From assembly GCA_036429605.1 (NCBI GenBank), contig CM071589.1, forward strand, positions 2,666,001 to 2,730,000: a stretch of 64,000 bases of DNA. Direction: 5' to 3'. The stretch's first letter is position 1. Every line of letters starts with the position of its first letter. Shown here piece after piece: positions 24,730 through 35,621 of the stretch. Under the pieces are notes generated by a model. It was not told where the DNA came from. It saw only the letters and a program-made list of their open reading frames with translations, and made no database searches. Position numbers and translations under genes: made by a program. The DNA comes from Cladobotryum mycophilum (lineage: Eukaryota; Ascomycota; Sordariomycetes; Hypocreales; Hypocreaceae).

Positions 24730-25930
24730 ATGTTAATTCCCTATACCGACACCAACTGTTACACGACTGTTTACAGCATCGCAGCCAGCCAGCCAGCCAG
24801 CTTCACACAGACACATCACTCACTTCCTTTGTCATTTCTTACTTTGTGTTTCCCCAAAGTTGTGCTTCGTAACATACTTTTCAACAGATCATTTATGCAT
24901 GTGCTTCCATCCCACGCGCCGGTTGTCTCTGCATATGCGCCTGCGACCCTAGGATCGGCCGGTCTGAAGCTCTCCGGTTATTACTTTACACACACCCTTT
25001 TTTGGGGTTTTTCTCTTACAAGTTGAATTTTTCATATGATAGCATTCAAAAATCCTCCCACAAATAATCAAGCCACAAGGCATTGGAGATAGATAAGGTT
25101 GGCTTTGGCTTTGGTCTTTTTTTCAATTTTTTTTAAATGGCGCGACCTATCTTTCCAACCTTGGTCTAGATAGAAAGAGCCTATCTTTTGATCCCCTTGT
25201 TGGTGTCCCAGTCCGTGCCACCATACCCAATGCCTGGATACTTACTTGCCTGTACATACGGCTCTGTCTTGTTTCTTACATACATGCCACTCTATTTACG
25301 AAAAACAGCATGTTTTTTCTCTCCCTCTCTCTTTCATGCTTTGTTGCCTTTTGCTGCCTGGACAATAGCTTGTGCTGCCCACGCTTGCTCCCGGCTTCTT
25401 CCCCCGCCTCAGTTGTGATACGCACTGTGGTTACCATCGTACGCCTTTTACACAATCAATGGCGTGAGGGCCCATGCTGATACGGAGTTATTTTGAACAC
25501 CAACAACAAAAGGCGTCTTATAAAAGCCGTCTGCAACTATCCTACATCAGTATCCTGTCATTTTACTACCTACCCAGTACTATTTTATCCATGCACCATG
25601 TAAACACAAAATATTCACGCACCGCTTCTCCAAGACCGTCATCCCAGCTGAAGTGAACCTGGTTTTCCCCTCCCTCCCCCCATCCCGTGTTTTTTCTTTG
25701 TACGTGCGGGCAGGTAAGGTAGCGTTGGAGTATTTCTCTCTCTCTCCCTCCCTACCTCTCCCTCTCTTTCGAGCGAGTAAGCTCCGAGTCATAGACTCAA
25801 GTCGTTTCCATCACTAATAGCTTTCTTTATTCATTACTTTTTTCTTCCCTTTCTTTCTTTCTTTCTCTCTGTGTGACCGTTCTGCGGCCGCTGAAGGACT
25901 TCACCACCACCTTGCTTGCATACCTACTTA

Positions 25931-25951
25931 CTGACTGACTGACTGACTGAC
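25931..25951 (+). repeat. (CTGA)5 tetranucleotide repeat
   Basis: Five tandem CTGA units about 480 bases upstream of the TIM10 start. Confidence 0.85.
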
Positions 25952-26425
25952 GTGTTCTCTCTGCAACCCCACACATACATGGCCAAACCTGGGATACCGT
26001 AGCTCGAACCCCAACAAAATAATAATAAATTCTCAGGCAACCTTTTTGATGGGTTGGGGAGCAATTGGACTGCCTATATGCATGCCTTGTCATCCCATTG
26101 CATTGCATTGACTGATGCCATCAGAATGATGACAACAACATATTTTTCTTGGTAGCCTTCTCGGGCAATCAATCTCGGGTGTGTTAAATGTAAAACATGC
26201 CAAAGAAATGGCACAACCCCAACCCTCATAGATAAAAAACATTTCTTACATAATCATCCCGCCCGCCGATAAGGTAAATTTTAACTCTTTGTAACGAAGC
26301 AACGTTTGTTCGTTGAAAGAAGCCTCATCGCCATTAATAAACCAAAGTTCTACTACCTCCCTCACCAAAAACCCGGCCTCATCATCCATAACCCACCACT
26401 TCTACCCCCCAATTCACAAATCAAA

Positions 26426-26815
26426 ATGTCTTTCCTCGGAATGGGTCGACCCCAGCCCACCTCGGAGCAAAAGATTGCTGCCGTCGAGGGCGAGATGCGC
26501 ATGATGGCCGACACCTACAACCGGTAATGCTTTCTCCCCCCCCCCTCACCCCACCTTATCAAGATTAGTTAAATGGCAGCTTTTTGCTGATACGTCTATC
26601 CAATGCTCTACAGCCTCCAAAAGGCCTGCCAGAAGAAATGCGTCCCGACCGACTACCGCGAGGGCGAGCTCAACAAGGGCGAGTCCGTCTGCCTCGACCG
26701 CTGCACCGCAAAGTTCCTCGACACGTCCATGAAGATTAGCGAAATCATGCAGCAGCAGGGTCAGGCCCTCGGCATGGGCGGTGCCCAGCAAGGCGGCGGT
26801 GGAGGCATGTTCTAA
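26426..26815 (+). CDS. tim10: Mitochondrial intermembrane-space chaperone Tim10
   Basis: Small TIM chaperone; with Tim9 it carries hydrophobic carrier proteins across the intermembrane space to the TIM22 complex. 99 residues, two exons joined across intron 26524-26613 (GTAATG, branch GCTGAT, CTACAG). The splice falls inside an arginine codon and gives YNRLQKACQKKC. The twin CX3C motifs are at residues 38-42 (CQKKC) and 59-63 (CLDRC), separated by 16 residues as expected for Tim10. The tail is glycine/glutamine-rich and ends GGGGGMF. No presequence, as usual for substrates of the Mia40 disulfide relay. Its stop codon faces the STB6-like gene 0.6 kb away. Confidence 0.95.
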
Positions 26816-27404
26816 GACATCAACAACACAAGGACAAAACACATCCTCTTTTTTTTTTAAAAAAAAAACAAAAGAAGAAAAAGAAATAAACAGTAAAAAT
26901 AAAACAATCAGACGATCAGACGATTGTTGTTTTCACCTCAGATGGGATAAACTTGGAGGGGGAGAGTGTCTATAGACAAAAGGCGCCTTGGGCGAATGAA
27001 GGGAATGATCTTGTACGAGTATGCTATGGGACATGTGTAAACGAGTTGCTTGGAAATACTAAGCGCGAACCTGGGCTGGATTGAGGGGGATCGAAAAAAA
27101 GGGTTGCAAAATCGAAAAACTTGTATAAAAAGCTACTTGGTATGTTGCTAGGTTTGCCATAAATGCAGATCGGTATCATAATGATAACGTACATCTCCTC
27201 TTGCGAAATGGTATCTATCATCCTGAACAAGAAAAACAAAACAAAAAAACAAAAACAAAACGACAAGTACTAACCAACGCCTCTTTGCCTGTGCCGTGTA
27301 TCCCCCTATGCCAATGCATCAATTTGCCAACTCCATGCTATCAAACATGAATGAAATGAGAGAAACCAAGAACAAATACAAACCCCAAGTAATGCTAATA
27401 GGTA
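26816..27404. other. Convergent intergenic region between TIM10 and the STB6-like gene
   Basis: About 590 bases of A-rich 3' flanking DNA, including an A/T-only stretch at 26850-26905. No gene seen. Confidence 0.6.
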
Positions 27405-30136
27405 TCATTGTACAGAACGTGTGATGTTGGGGCCGGTACCCACGCCGGTGAGTGTCCTAACAAACCAGTGCAGCCAACTCTCAGTCTCCAACTGCGCTTT
27501 GAGCTCATCAGCTCGCTTCTCAACTTCTTCCACTTGTCTTTCAAAATTTTGGATGCCGTCCTCCACATCGTGTACTCTCTGTACCAGGGCGTTGATCTCA
27601 TAGTCGAGACGTGCTACCAAGACTTCGATTTCCTTAACATTCTCCGTCAATGTAGCACGTTCCTCTGCCAAGATTTCATCAGAGCTGTACTGAACACGTT
27701 GGCATGCCTCGCTGAGTTGGTAGTACAGATTCTGGATCTCGGCCTTGTCTCGTGCATACTGATCATTGAGCAACTTCACCATGTCAATCTTCTTATTGAC
27801 CCATGGCTCAATGCCGTGTACAATGTCGTTGATGCACTGGTTCAGACGGCTGGCTGCTACAGCTTGCGCTTCAGCATCGGCAAAATCATCCGCAGCCTCA
27901 TCAATATCAATAATCTCATCCCATGTCAAGACCGCCTGTTCAGCATCACCAAATGACATTCGACGCGCCCATCGATTCTCATTCAGGACATGCTTCATCG
28001 ATAGTTCCGAGACTTCAAGACTATGTCGTCGTAATAGAGCGAGCGGTCTCATATTCGACTTTTGTCCAATATCGGGGCTCGCAACATCAGTATAGCCATC
28101 GTCGACAGCAGATGGTGCGGTAGACGGTGCACGACGATGCAAGGGGATACGAACGTCTAGGCTGGTATTTTCCAGTGTTCGCTCCGGATCCCTTGGCTTT
28201 CGATCGTCCTCTACAAATAGTCTGGCAGTTTTCAAATCAACCGTCAATGAAGTATCCTGAGATTCCTCCATGAGCCCCGGTAAGACATCAGGATCGCCTC
28301 GCTTCATTGCTGCGAGGTATTCCTCTGGCTTGTTCTTCCATGTAAAAGTCCTACTCACAATTGCGGGGCTTGACCCATTGTTCGAAGACGGTCCAGGTAA
28401 ACCAGCGACACCATTACCGCTTTCAAGAACTTCTTCCTTGGTGGAGATTGACAAGCGAGTTCCATGGCCACGCCCTCTGACTCCAACAGCATCCTTGATA
28501 CGGCCTAGACCTGATCGAGCATCGCTCATTTTTCCCGCGACGCTTTTAAAGACATTCTTCCGTAATGCATCCCTTTCTCCGGAGCCATCGGTTACGCTCG
28601 TAACAGCACGCAATGGGGCGCCCGAGTCAGGGGGAGTAGCTCTTCTTTTCTCTTTACCTCTGGCTCATCGTCAACAGGTAACGAGTGCGTGCGTTTAGCT
28701 GCTTGGCCAAGAGCTTCATTCTGCATAAGGAGCATATCCTGATCTTGACCATGGGGATCCTGGGGTGTTCTGCGTGGCTTTCCATACCACAGCCACTTTG
28801 GCCTTTCTCCATATGCGAGGCTGACAAACTTGTCAATGTCTACGGTTTCGATATCAGCGAGTCCGCCTTTGTCTTTTCCAGAGACCATATCCATCACAAT
28901 CTCTCCCCTCTTGCCTCCGATTTCGGTCACTGTTGACTTGACTGCCTTCTGCACACCCCACCCTTCTCTCGCAGCCGCCTTTGTTGTTGCCGTAACTAGC
29001 TTGAACAATGTTTGCTGATCCAACCGTCGCGACTTTTCCAGTTTCTGGGCTTTTTGAAAATAGGCAATACCGCGCTTCGTGCTTTCAATATCAAAAACGT
29101 CTTTTGAAACTGGCGCACCTTGCCAATGGAGCCGATTCCTGGCCCCCATGAGTAGGCCCAATAGTGCGGCGACGGTTGTAGGTCCTAGCACACCATCCGT
29201 AGGTTCGTAGTTGTAGTGCTCTCCACCAACATCGGTCCACCAGTTGCGTATCGCAGTTTCTGTCGCATCGCATAGTAATCCGTCGATATATTCATGATCC
29301 AACTTTTGAAATACGTATAGAGCAACCTGACATAGCTTGATGAGCTCCGTCACAGACTGGGAGAATGGTATGTCCTTATTCGTCTTGTACAGTTGCTGGA
29401 ACTTCGTTTGAGTTGCTTCTGTCGGCTCAGTTAGAGTCAGACCGGACCTCCCCGAACACCCCAGTCGCTTCAAGTCTTCGTTAACAATAAATATTTGCCG
29501 ATGTGGTCGTAAATCGCCTTTCGGAACCGGTATGACTGTGAGAGAAGAAGGAAAGCTGCTCAAATTTGTAATCATCAGCTCCCCAAGCTCGGTGTCCTTC
29601 GGTCTCGTATGTGATTGATCTGCTGCCTTGAAATAGACTCGGAGCCGGTTCGACCAGAGCTTTTCATTCGCCGGCACCGACAGAATACCAACAACGATGG
29701 AATGCTTCTCGTCTCCGGTGTAGGTCGCAATAACGAGGGTAGGGGATTTCCGCGAGCAGGCCCATTGCTCAACAAGATATAGTTCGTAGCCGCGGAGCAC
29801 TGCTTGCTTTTGGACAGATTCGACGCAATCATCTTCTTCGAGATATCTATAAATCATACCATGTCAGAGTCAACGCTATCAATATGGTATTCGTGAGTCT
29901 CACTTGAATGCGATGGGATCGGGGAATACCAGCAGCCTCCGAGGCAAGGCAGAGCTAGACCCAGCAGGCCCAGCTGCTTGGTACATGACCTCTGCTGCCT
30001 GCATCTCGGCTGGATTCAAGTTCCCATTGAGAGGAAACGATCGAGTGGCTCGCCAGTCCGGGCTTCTTCCTGTCGCAAGATATTCGTCGTCGCGATGGAC
30101 TCTCCCGTCCTGGGAAAAGGATGGCATAAAGGACAT
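27405..30136 (-). CDS. STB6-like Sin3-binding family protein, one frameshift
   Basis: Member of the fungal STB2/STB6 family; the yeast proteins bind the Sin3 histone-deacetylase co-repressor, so a nuclear role in repression is inferred. Exon 1 is 30136-29904, the intron 29847-29903 (GTGAGA..TATAG), then one long exon. The joined N-terminal domain reads LLVFPDPIAFKYLEEDDC and continues with YELYLVEQWACSR, LRVYFKAADQ, LKRLGCSGRSGLTL and a short DGVLGPTTVAALLGLLMGAR segment, all typical of the family. The C-terminal third has coiled-coil heptads (about residues 720-870). The frame breaks around residue 480, within 28630-28650. The best candidate is a C5 run (minus strand) at 28630-28634, and an A4 run at 28646-28649 also works. 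Adding one base gives 891 residues. Without it, the protein ends about 28 nt beyond the start of the downstream frame. Confidence 0.82.
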
Positions 30137-30881
30137 TGTGAGTCTGTCCGCCTTTTGAGGCCCAACTAGCCAAGAAGCATCATTGAGTAAGCAAAAAATC
30201 AGGATCCTGACATCGGGATCCTAGAGGTTGGTCCGGCATAAACACGGTCACCTTGGCGTAGTATCCATGTAGTGCCGCGCATGTGATGCCTGCCGCAGCA
30301 CAATACGGAGTAGCTTGGCTTTGGTTTGCTGATCATGAACTTGCACTGGCCTCTGCCTTGGTATGGAAGCGGGGCATAACGTCTGCATAAAACGGGGTAG
30401 ACCGCTAATTCGGGGCTACCGGTGAGACGGTGGCTTATTAGCTCTAAACAAATGGCTCTTTGTTGTTGGTGACGCTGACCGGGGACAGTGCAGTAATATG
30501 AGGGTGTGAGGATGGAAACCGCAATCCGATCGCACTACTGTTTGTAATATTGTTTCAACACTTCAAGCAAATCCTCTTTAAGAACCGTTTCATGGTGTCA
30601 GGTGCAGACTGTTGAAAGCAATATCTTTTATGCTTACTTACATAATTTCATCATCACCCTGCAGTAGCTTATCCGGCTCTATCGATAAGGTGACAGACAT
30701 CCTACCATCGGCCAGAGCATACAACCTCGCCTCTGTTCCATTCTTGAACCCAACCTCTGCAAGCAACCGAACTACAACGGTCACCATAGTCTCACTCTGT
30801 TGCACGAAGCATTCCATTTCGCGCGAAACTATCCTTATAGAATCTCAAATCGTGTGAGAACTACAGAGTTTGTGAGCGGCC
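30137..30881. promoter_or_regulatory. Divergent promoter region between the STB6-like gene and RMD5
   Basis: 745 bases separate the two start codons, so both promoters share this interval. It includes a TACGGAGTA motif at 30304. I cannot identify defined factor sites. No coding sequence seen. Confidence 0.5.
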
Positions 30882-32294
30882 ATGGCAGGGTCAGACGACG
30901 ATGTCGTCTCGCCATTTGCTCCGTTGCTGGCTGAACTGGCGCGGATGAGGAAATCAAACTTGACAGCCGCCATTGATGATGTTGACAACATTATTGATCT
31001 CCTCACAAAGGCCCGGGAGCAGGTCGCTGAAGGTACATGGCATAGTATAAACTCCCCAATCTGCAAACCGGCGACTAATGATCTCGTTCAGCGGATACGG
31101 ATTCGCACAAAATCAGCATGGCAATGACGACGCTGCAGAATCCTGTCAAGAGTCGCCTTGAAAAGGTTACAGATGATCTCAAAGAGGTAACAAAAGCGCA
31201 GAGAGGCTTCGGCAAGGCTCTCGACAAGGTTCGTTTTTACAATTGCCCCTCCCGCTCGGTGCCATATTGACATGTCGCAGGCTCTCCCACAACGAGATCT
31301 TCCGATGGAGGCGGACGCGATGGCGGATCATCCTGCGCTCATAAACCGAGCCATAGCTATGCATCTTCTTCGAGAGGGCCAGTTTTCCGTTGCATCAACT
31401 TTTGTTCGCGAGTCACGAGACCACCCGGTTCAACCGTCCGACCCATGGTCGCCCCGATCAACACGAACAGATGAGGACGGTGATGACGACATGACACAGG
31501 ACGATGACGAGGAATCCGATGTTGGAGCCTACACCGAGGATTTACAGGGCAAGTTTTCGGAAATGTACAGCATCCTTTCGGAATTGAAGAACAAGAACTT
31601 GGCCCGGGCTATCGAATGGGCTCGATACAACCGCGTCAGACTGGAAGCAAATGGAAGCAATCTAGAATTTGAGCTCTCCAAATTACAGTTTGTTTGGCTG
31701 TTCAAGGGTTCGGCCGTCAATGGACTGCCAGACGATGGCAACAACGGTCAATCGGGCGCCTTGGCGTACGCCCGTCAGCACTTTGCACGGTTTCAGTCAC
31801 GACATCTCAGTGAGATTACAAAACTTGCAGGTGCAATAGTGTATACGCCAAACTTGGATCAATCGCCATACAAATCTATTTTCGAAATAGACTCGGCTTT
31901 TGAGGATGTTTCTACATCCTTTACCCGTGAATTCTGCTCACTCCTCGGCCTTTCTGCCGAGTCACCACTTTACATAGCCGTCACAGCCGGATCAATCGCT
32001 CTTCCACGGCTCATCAAGTACACAACCTATATGAAGGAAAAGAAGACGGAGTGGACCACGGAGAACGAACTTGCTTTTGAGACCCCTCTGCCTCCCTCGA
32101 TGATCTACCATCCCATCTTCGTCTGTCCGGTTAGCAAGGAGCAAACCACAGAACAGAACCCTCCGATGATGCTTCATTGCGGGCACGTTATTTGTAAGGA
32201 AAGCTTGCAGAACATCGCCAAGGGATTAAGGTACAAATGCCCTTATTGTCCAACCGAGGGGCAAGTGAAGGACGCTATAAAGATCACACTGTGA
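30882..32294 (+). CDS. rmd5: RMD5/GID2, RING subunit of the GID/CTLH E3 ubiquitin ligase
   Basis: Catalytic-module subunit of the GID/CTLH ligase, which in yeast degrades gluconeogenic enzymes when glucose returns. Three exons: 30882-31032, 31092-31228 and 31281-32294, with introns 31033-31091 (GTACAT) and 31229-31280 (GTTCGT, a weak donor), giving 433 residues. An N-terminal helical segment contains NIIDLLTKAREQVAEG. LisH follows at about 110-145 (NRAIAMHLLREGQFSVAS). CTLH lies at about 180-240 (FSEMYSILSELKNKNLARAIEWA). The C-terminal degenerate RING begins CPVSKEQTTEQNPPMMLHCG and ends YKCPYCP. The incomplete zinc ligands (CPVS rather than CPIC) are normal for RMD5-type RINGs, which work as a pair with the FYV10/MAEA subunit. 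The acidic insert after the LisH is variable. Confidence 0.93.
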
Positions 32295-32767
32295 TGCGCT
32301 AGGTTAATGATACTGCTACGGTTGTTGGTTATGGAGTTGAGGTATTCTCATTTTTATCTCTTTATTATGCGGGTACGGTGTTATTGGACTTGTCTTGAGG
32401 GCGTAAAGTGTTCTTTCTGGGAAGTTGTTCGGTTGGATTTGGTAACATTGCTTATGGATGAGTCAACATGACGATTATTAGGATGAATCGGCGGCATTAC
32501 AGCAAAGCAGGTGTTAATTCAAGCGTATTCAATTGAAGGGTCCAATGGGAAATTGCCTTGGTGTGATGAGTGGCTAATGCCGTTCCAAATCATCAGCCTG
32601 ACATGCAGGGATATCACTGAGATATTGCCTTGGGCTCTCCCACGCATACCATCTACCAAGGCCAAACCCACCGAAATTTCTGGTCACATAGACTTTGACA
32701 CCAGAATCTCATCTTTTAGGGGAGTGGAAAGAATATATCCCTCATGTGGCTCATAAATGTACACAAC

Positions 32768-33420
32768 TAGAAGCTGGAGGCTTTCATGGGCTTGCAGATC
32801 CCGCCATATGCCATTCTATCCCACACCCGGGGCGATAACGAAGTGACGTCTCAGCAAATGTAGTCCCAGACATTTGATGCCAAGACAAGTCTTGAAGACA
32901 GGATATAGCAAGACCCTTCACGCTTGCGGATAGACCATAGAAGGCCGATTATATTGAGTATAAGTTGATACTTGCTGTATCGATAAATCAAGCAGCGCCG
33001 AGCTGTTCGAACCTATCAATTCCATGTTCAACTGGTATCACAATGCCAATGTCTGCTACGCCCATGTCTTGGATGTATACCCCAGCACTGATTCACGCTC
33101 AAAAGACTTCAACTTTCGGACGAACAGGTGGTTTACCCGAGGCTGGACTTTTATAGGAGCCCTTAGCACCACGAGCGCTTCGCTTCTATGATTATAACTG
33201 GGGGGAGGCTTATTGGTCCGGTTCACAACCCCTTCGCAACGATATTCCTGCAATAACCGGCATATTACTCCCGTCCTGTCTGCAAAAAAGGTCTCGCTAC
33301 AAGGGGACATTTATGTTCCGTCAGGCTGGCCATCTCTTCGAGGAATGAGCTAGCGCTTCGAAACGAGACACTACCAGGCCTGAAGAATAAAGCCTACTGC
33401 CTCCTCGGTATCTTTGGGTT
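32768..33420 (+). pseudogene. Decayed HET (heterokaryon incompatibility) domain gene
   Basis: Translation across several frames recovers the HET domain in order. IPPYAILSHTRGDNEV is at about 32797 (the family has W where R is seen). VDTCCIDKSSSAELFEPINS starts at 32964, followed by FNWYHNANVCYAHVLDVYPS, then FRTNRWFTRGW near 33115 and APRALRFYDYNW near 33165. Further on are SASKRDTTRPE and, near 33393, KAYCLLGIFG. Stops interrupt it at 32861, 32931, 32961, 33154 and 33345, with at least three frame changes. Nothing of the usual long C-terminal region remains after 33420. HET proteins trigger cell death when incompatible strains fuse; this copy cannot encode one. Several stops fit CAG to TAG or TGG to TGA/TAA changes. 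It is not an error artefact of the kind seen in other genes here, because it carries many substitutions. Confidence 0.88.
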
Positions 33421-34186
33421 TCACCTGCGGGCGCTGCGTGTGCCATAGCAAGCACATTGGTACGTGTCTTGACGAGTCACAAGAAGAGAAGAAGCTGATA
33501 ATGATAACGATAATAGGACTATGTCATACCAAGAAGACGGGTCTATTGCTATGATACTATAAATAAGGATTGGCTTGTATAATAAACTTGATGCCTTAAT
33601 ATTGTATTTTTCACACTGACAGTCTTTTTCTACCTATAGAAACATTTGATCTGGCTGTTACAACGTTTATACCTTAAAAGGTTTGTACGAGTGCTCGTTG
33701 TGAGCTCGAGGTGATGTTGTACATCATCAATTTCTTAGTGAACCTAAGCCGCAGTATAAACTAGTCAAGGAGAGGCATTGATCGTCTATGTCCATCTTTA
33801 TCCAGCCAGTCCATTGCACTCACTATGCAGGCAATGTCCTCCCTACCAATCAGTCGCCACGGATGTAATGTTGCATCCTCAATCATCATAAGACCAAAAC
33901 ATATCCGAAACTCCACACACCATTTTTCGTGGCACGAAGAATAGATCCGATGCCGTCATTTGCATGAACCCAACCAATGCCAAACAAAATCAAAAAAGAA
34001 ATTTGGTATCCATTTAATATCAAGAAAACATCAGCACCGTCCCAATCTGCCTACCCAGGGGCCCATCATAAGTGAATGTGTCGCAGGTGCTTAGACCCAA
34101 ATTAGGCGACGGCATTCCCTTTCGTAACTTCGTTTCTTTATACAAATCACCTCGGTCGAAATCTGCCGAGCTCTGCCTCTAAACGT
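33421..34186. other. A/T-rich intergenic DNA after the HET relic
   Basis: About 0.75 kb, A/T-rich at 33500-33680, without a gene. The first part may be more of the decayed HET gene, now unrecognisable. The last part is the 3' flank of the minus-strand UPF0658 gene. Confidence 0.5.
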
Positions 34187-35621
34187 TTATTCGATAGTCA
34201 TTCGGGTAGGTCCTGCTGTTTTGACATCATTCAAGCTATATGCGGTCAGGTCGGGCTTCTCCTCGGCCTTCCGCGAGTGTTTCAAATGATCTCTGAGACC
34301 AGCACCGAAGTTGCGCATGCAAATAATAGCGTTGATGATTGTGAGAATAATCAAGAGGATGGTGATGACGGCAAAGGCCGAGAGGGATTTGCGAACGGCT
34401 TTATAGGAATCGGCGTGGCTGGGTTGATAAATGCGGACAAGCTTGAAAATGAAATAGCTTAGGCCACCCAGGTAGAGGATGATGATAATGATCATGCCAG
34501 GCTTGTTCTCCCTTCGAGTGAAGAAGGCGGCGGCAAAGAGAATTGCGATGGTGACGGGAACGGTGGCGACGGTCAAAGCGAACTCGGGATCCTTCCTGTT
34601 GGCAACGACGACAACAAACTGGATAATGAAGCCAAGGAAGAAGAAGAAATCAAACTTGAGCAATGCAATGAAAATCTAGCAGCAATGTTAGTAAGTGAGA
34701 TAATGGCCAGGTTGATTGAACAAGTACGCACCTGGTAGTGAAGATATCGCTTCTTCATGCGGTAGTCGGCACCGATAATCTTCAAGATATCCCAAGCAAA
34801 GACCTGGTAGAGCCTCCAAGCAATGAAGCTCATGCAAATGGTGATTATGGCAATAATGGCGGGAATAGCAACGAGGTATGGCTTAAGGTCGTGCCAGAGC
34901 ATTTCCGAAGTCATCCCATCCAACAGTGCGCCATGAGTGTGCAGGACTCTGATAGCGAGTTGAATTTGGTCAACTTGAGTCGCTGTGTATACCAAAAGAG
35001 CCAGGTTGGCAATGCAAACGCCGATAACCTGGATAGTATTCTTCATTCGCAAAGCGTCGCCTACGATAACCAGCTCGTAGATGAAGCCAAAGATGAAGAG
35101 TGTCAGAAATGTTGGAATTGTCTTGTACTGAGATTGAACCGCGGGATCGTGGACGTAGGAACCAAGACTAAGCTGAAACTTTCCAAAAACATAGCTATTG
35201 AATGCAGTGTTAGTATGATGGCAAAAGCTGCGGGCAAGTTTGCGAAAACGTACGACTCAAAGCCCAGGCAAATGATGGCCTGGAGCCCTGTCACAATCAT
35301 AAAGGCGGCGGGCCATCTGCCCTTGAGAAAGTTGAATGAGTCTAGAGTGGTGCTACCAGCCGAGCCGGAGGGGGCGACACCTTCTCGATACGCATAACCC
35401 TGATCGTAGTTCTGGTTCAGATTCGCGTTCTCGGAATAGGAGGGCTGGGCGAAAGACGTCTGCGCCAACGACGCTTGGGGGTAAGCTTGGCCGAATTCAT
35501 TTGTATAATCGCCGCTGCTGTGGGAGTGGTGGTGATGATATGGCGCGCTGTCCTGAGCGAAGCCTGGGTCTGCGCCAAGCAGCGACTTTCGAGATTCGAG
35601 TCTGGCAGCCACGGTGGGCAA
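34187..35621 (-). CDS. UPF0658-family Golgi membrane protein
   Basis: Polytopic membrane protein of the fungal UPF0658 family, whose fission yeast member is localised to the Golgi; the biochemical role is unknown. Three exons: 35621-35254, 35194-34732 and 34675-34187, with introns of 59 nt (GTACGT..AATAG) and 56 nt (GTGCGT..GCTAG), giving 439 residues. The first ~100 residues are soluble, with a His/Ser patch (HHHHSHSS) and Q/N/Y-rich sequence. Seven to eight hydrophobic segments follow, including WPAAFMIVTGLQAIICLGF, the exon-3 start FDFFFFLGFIIQFVVVV, then GMIIIIILYLGGLSYFIF and SAFAVITILLIILTIINA. The cytosolic tail is charged and ends in TRMTIE. Both splices restore the continuous hydrophobic pattern, which supports the model. 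Confidence 0.88.

Larger units (their letters stand above)
23099..26425. other. Intergenic region between APRT and TIM10
   Basis: 3.3 kb between divergently transcribed genes, so it contains both promoters. Immediately upstream of APRT is an A/G-rich stretch on the plus strand (23099-23260), that is a pyrimidine-rich leader for the minus-strand gene. Several microsatellites lie in the middle. The open frames (for example 24069-24593 and its antisense) translate TTC/CTT or GGT repeats and are not genes. Confidence 0.55.
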
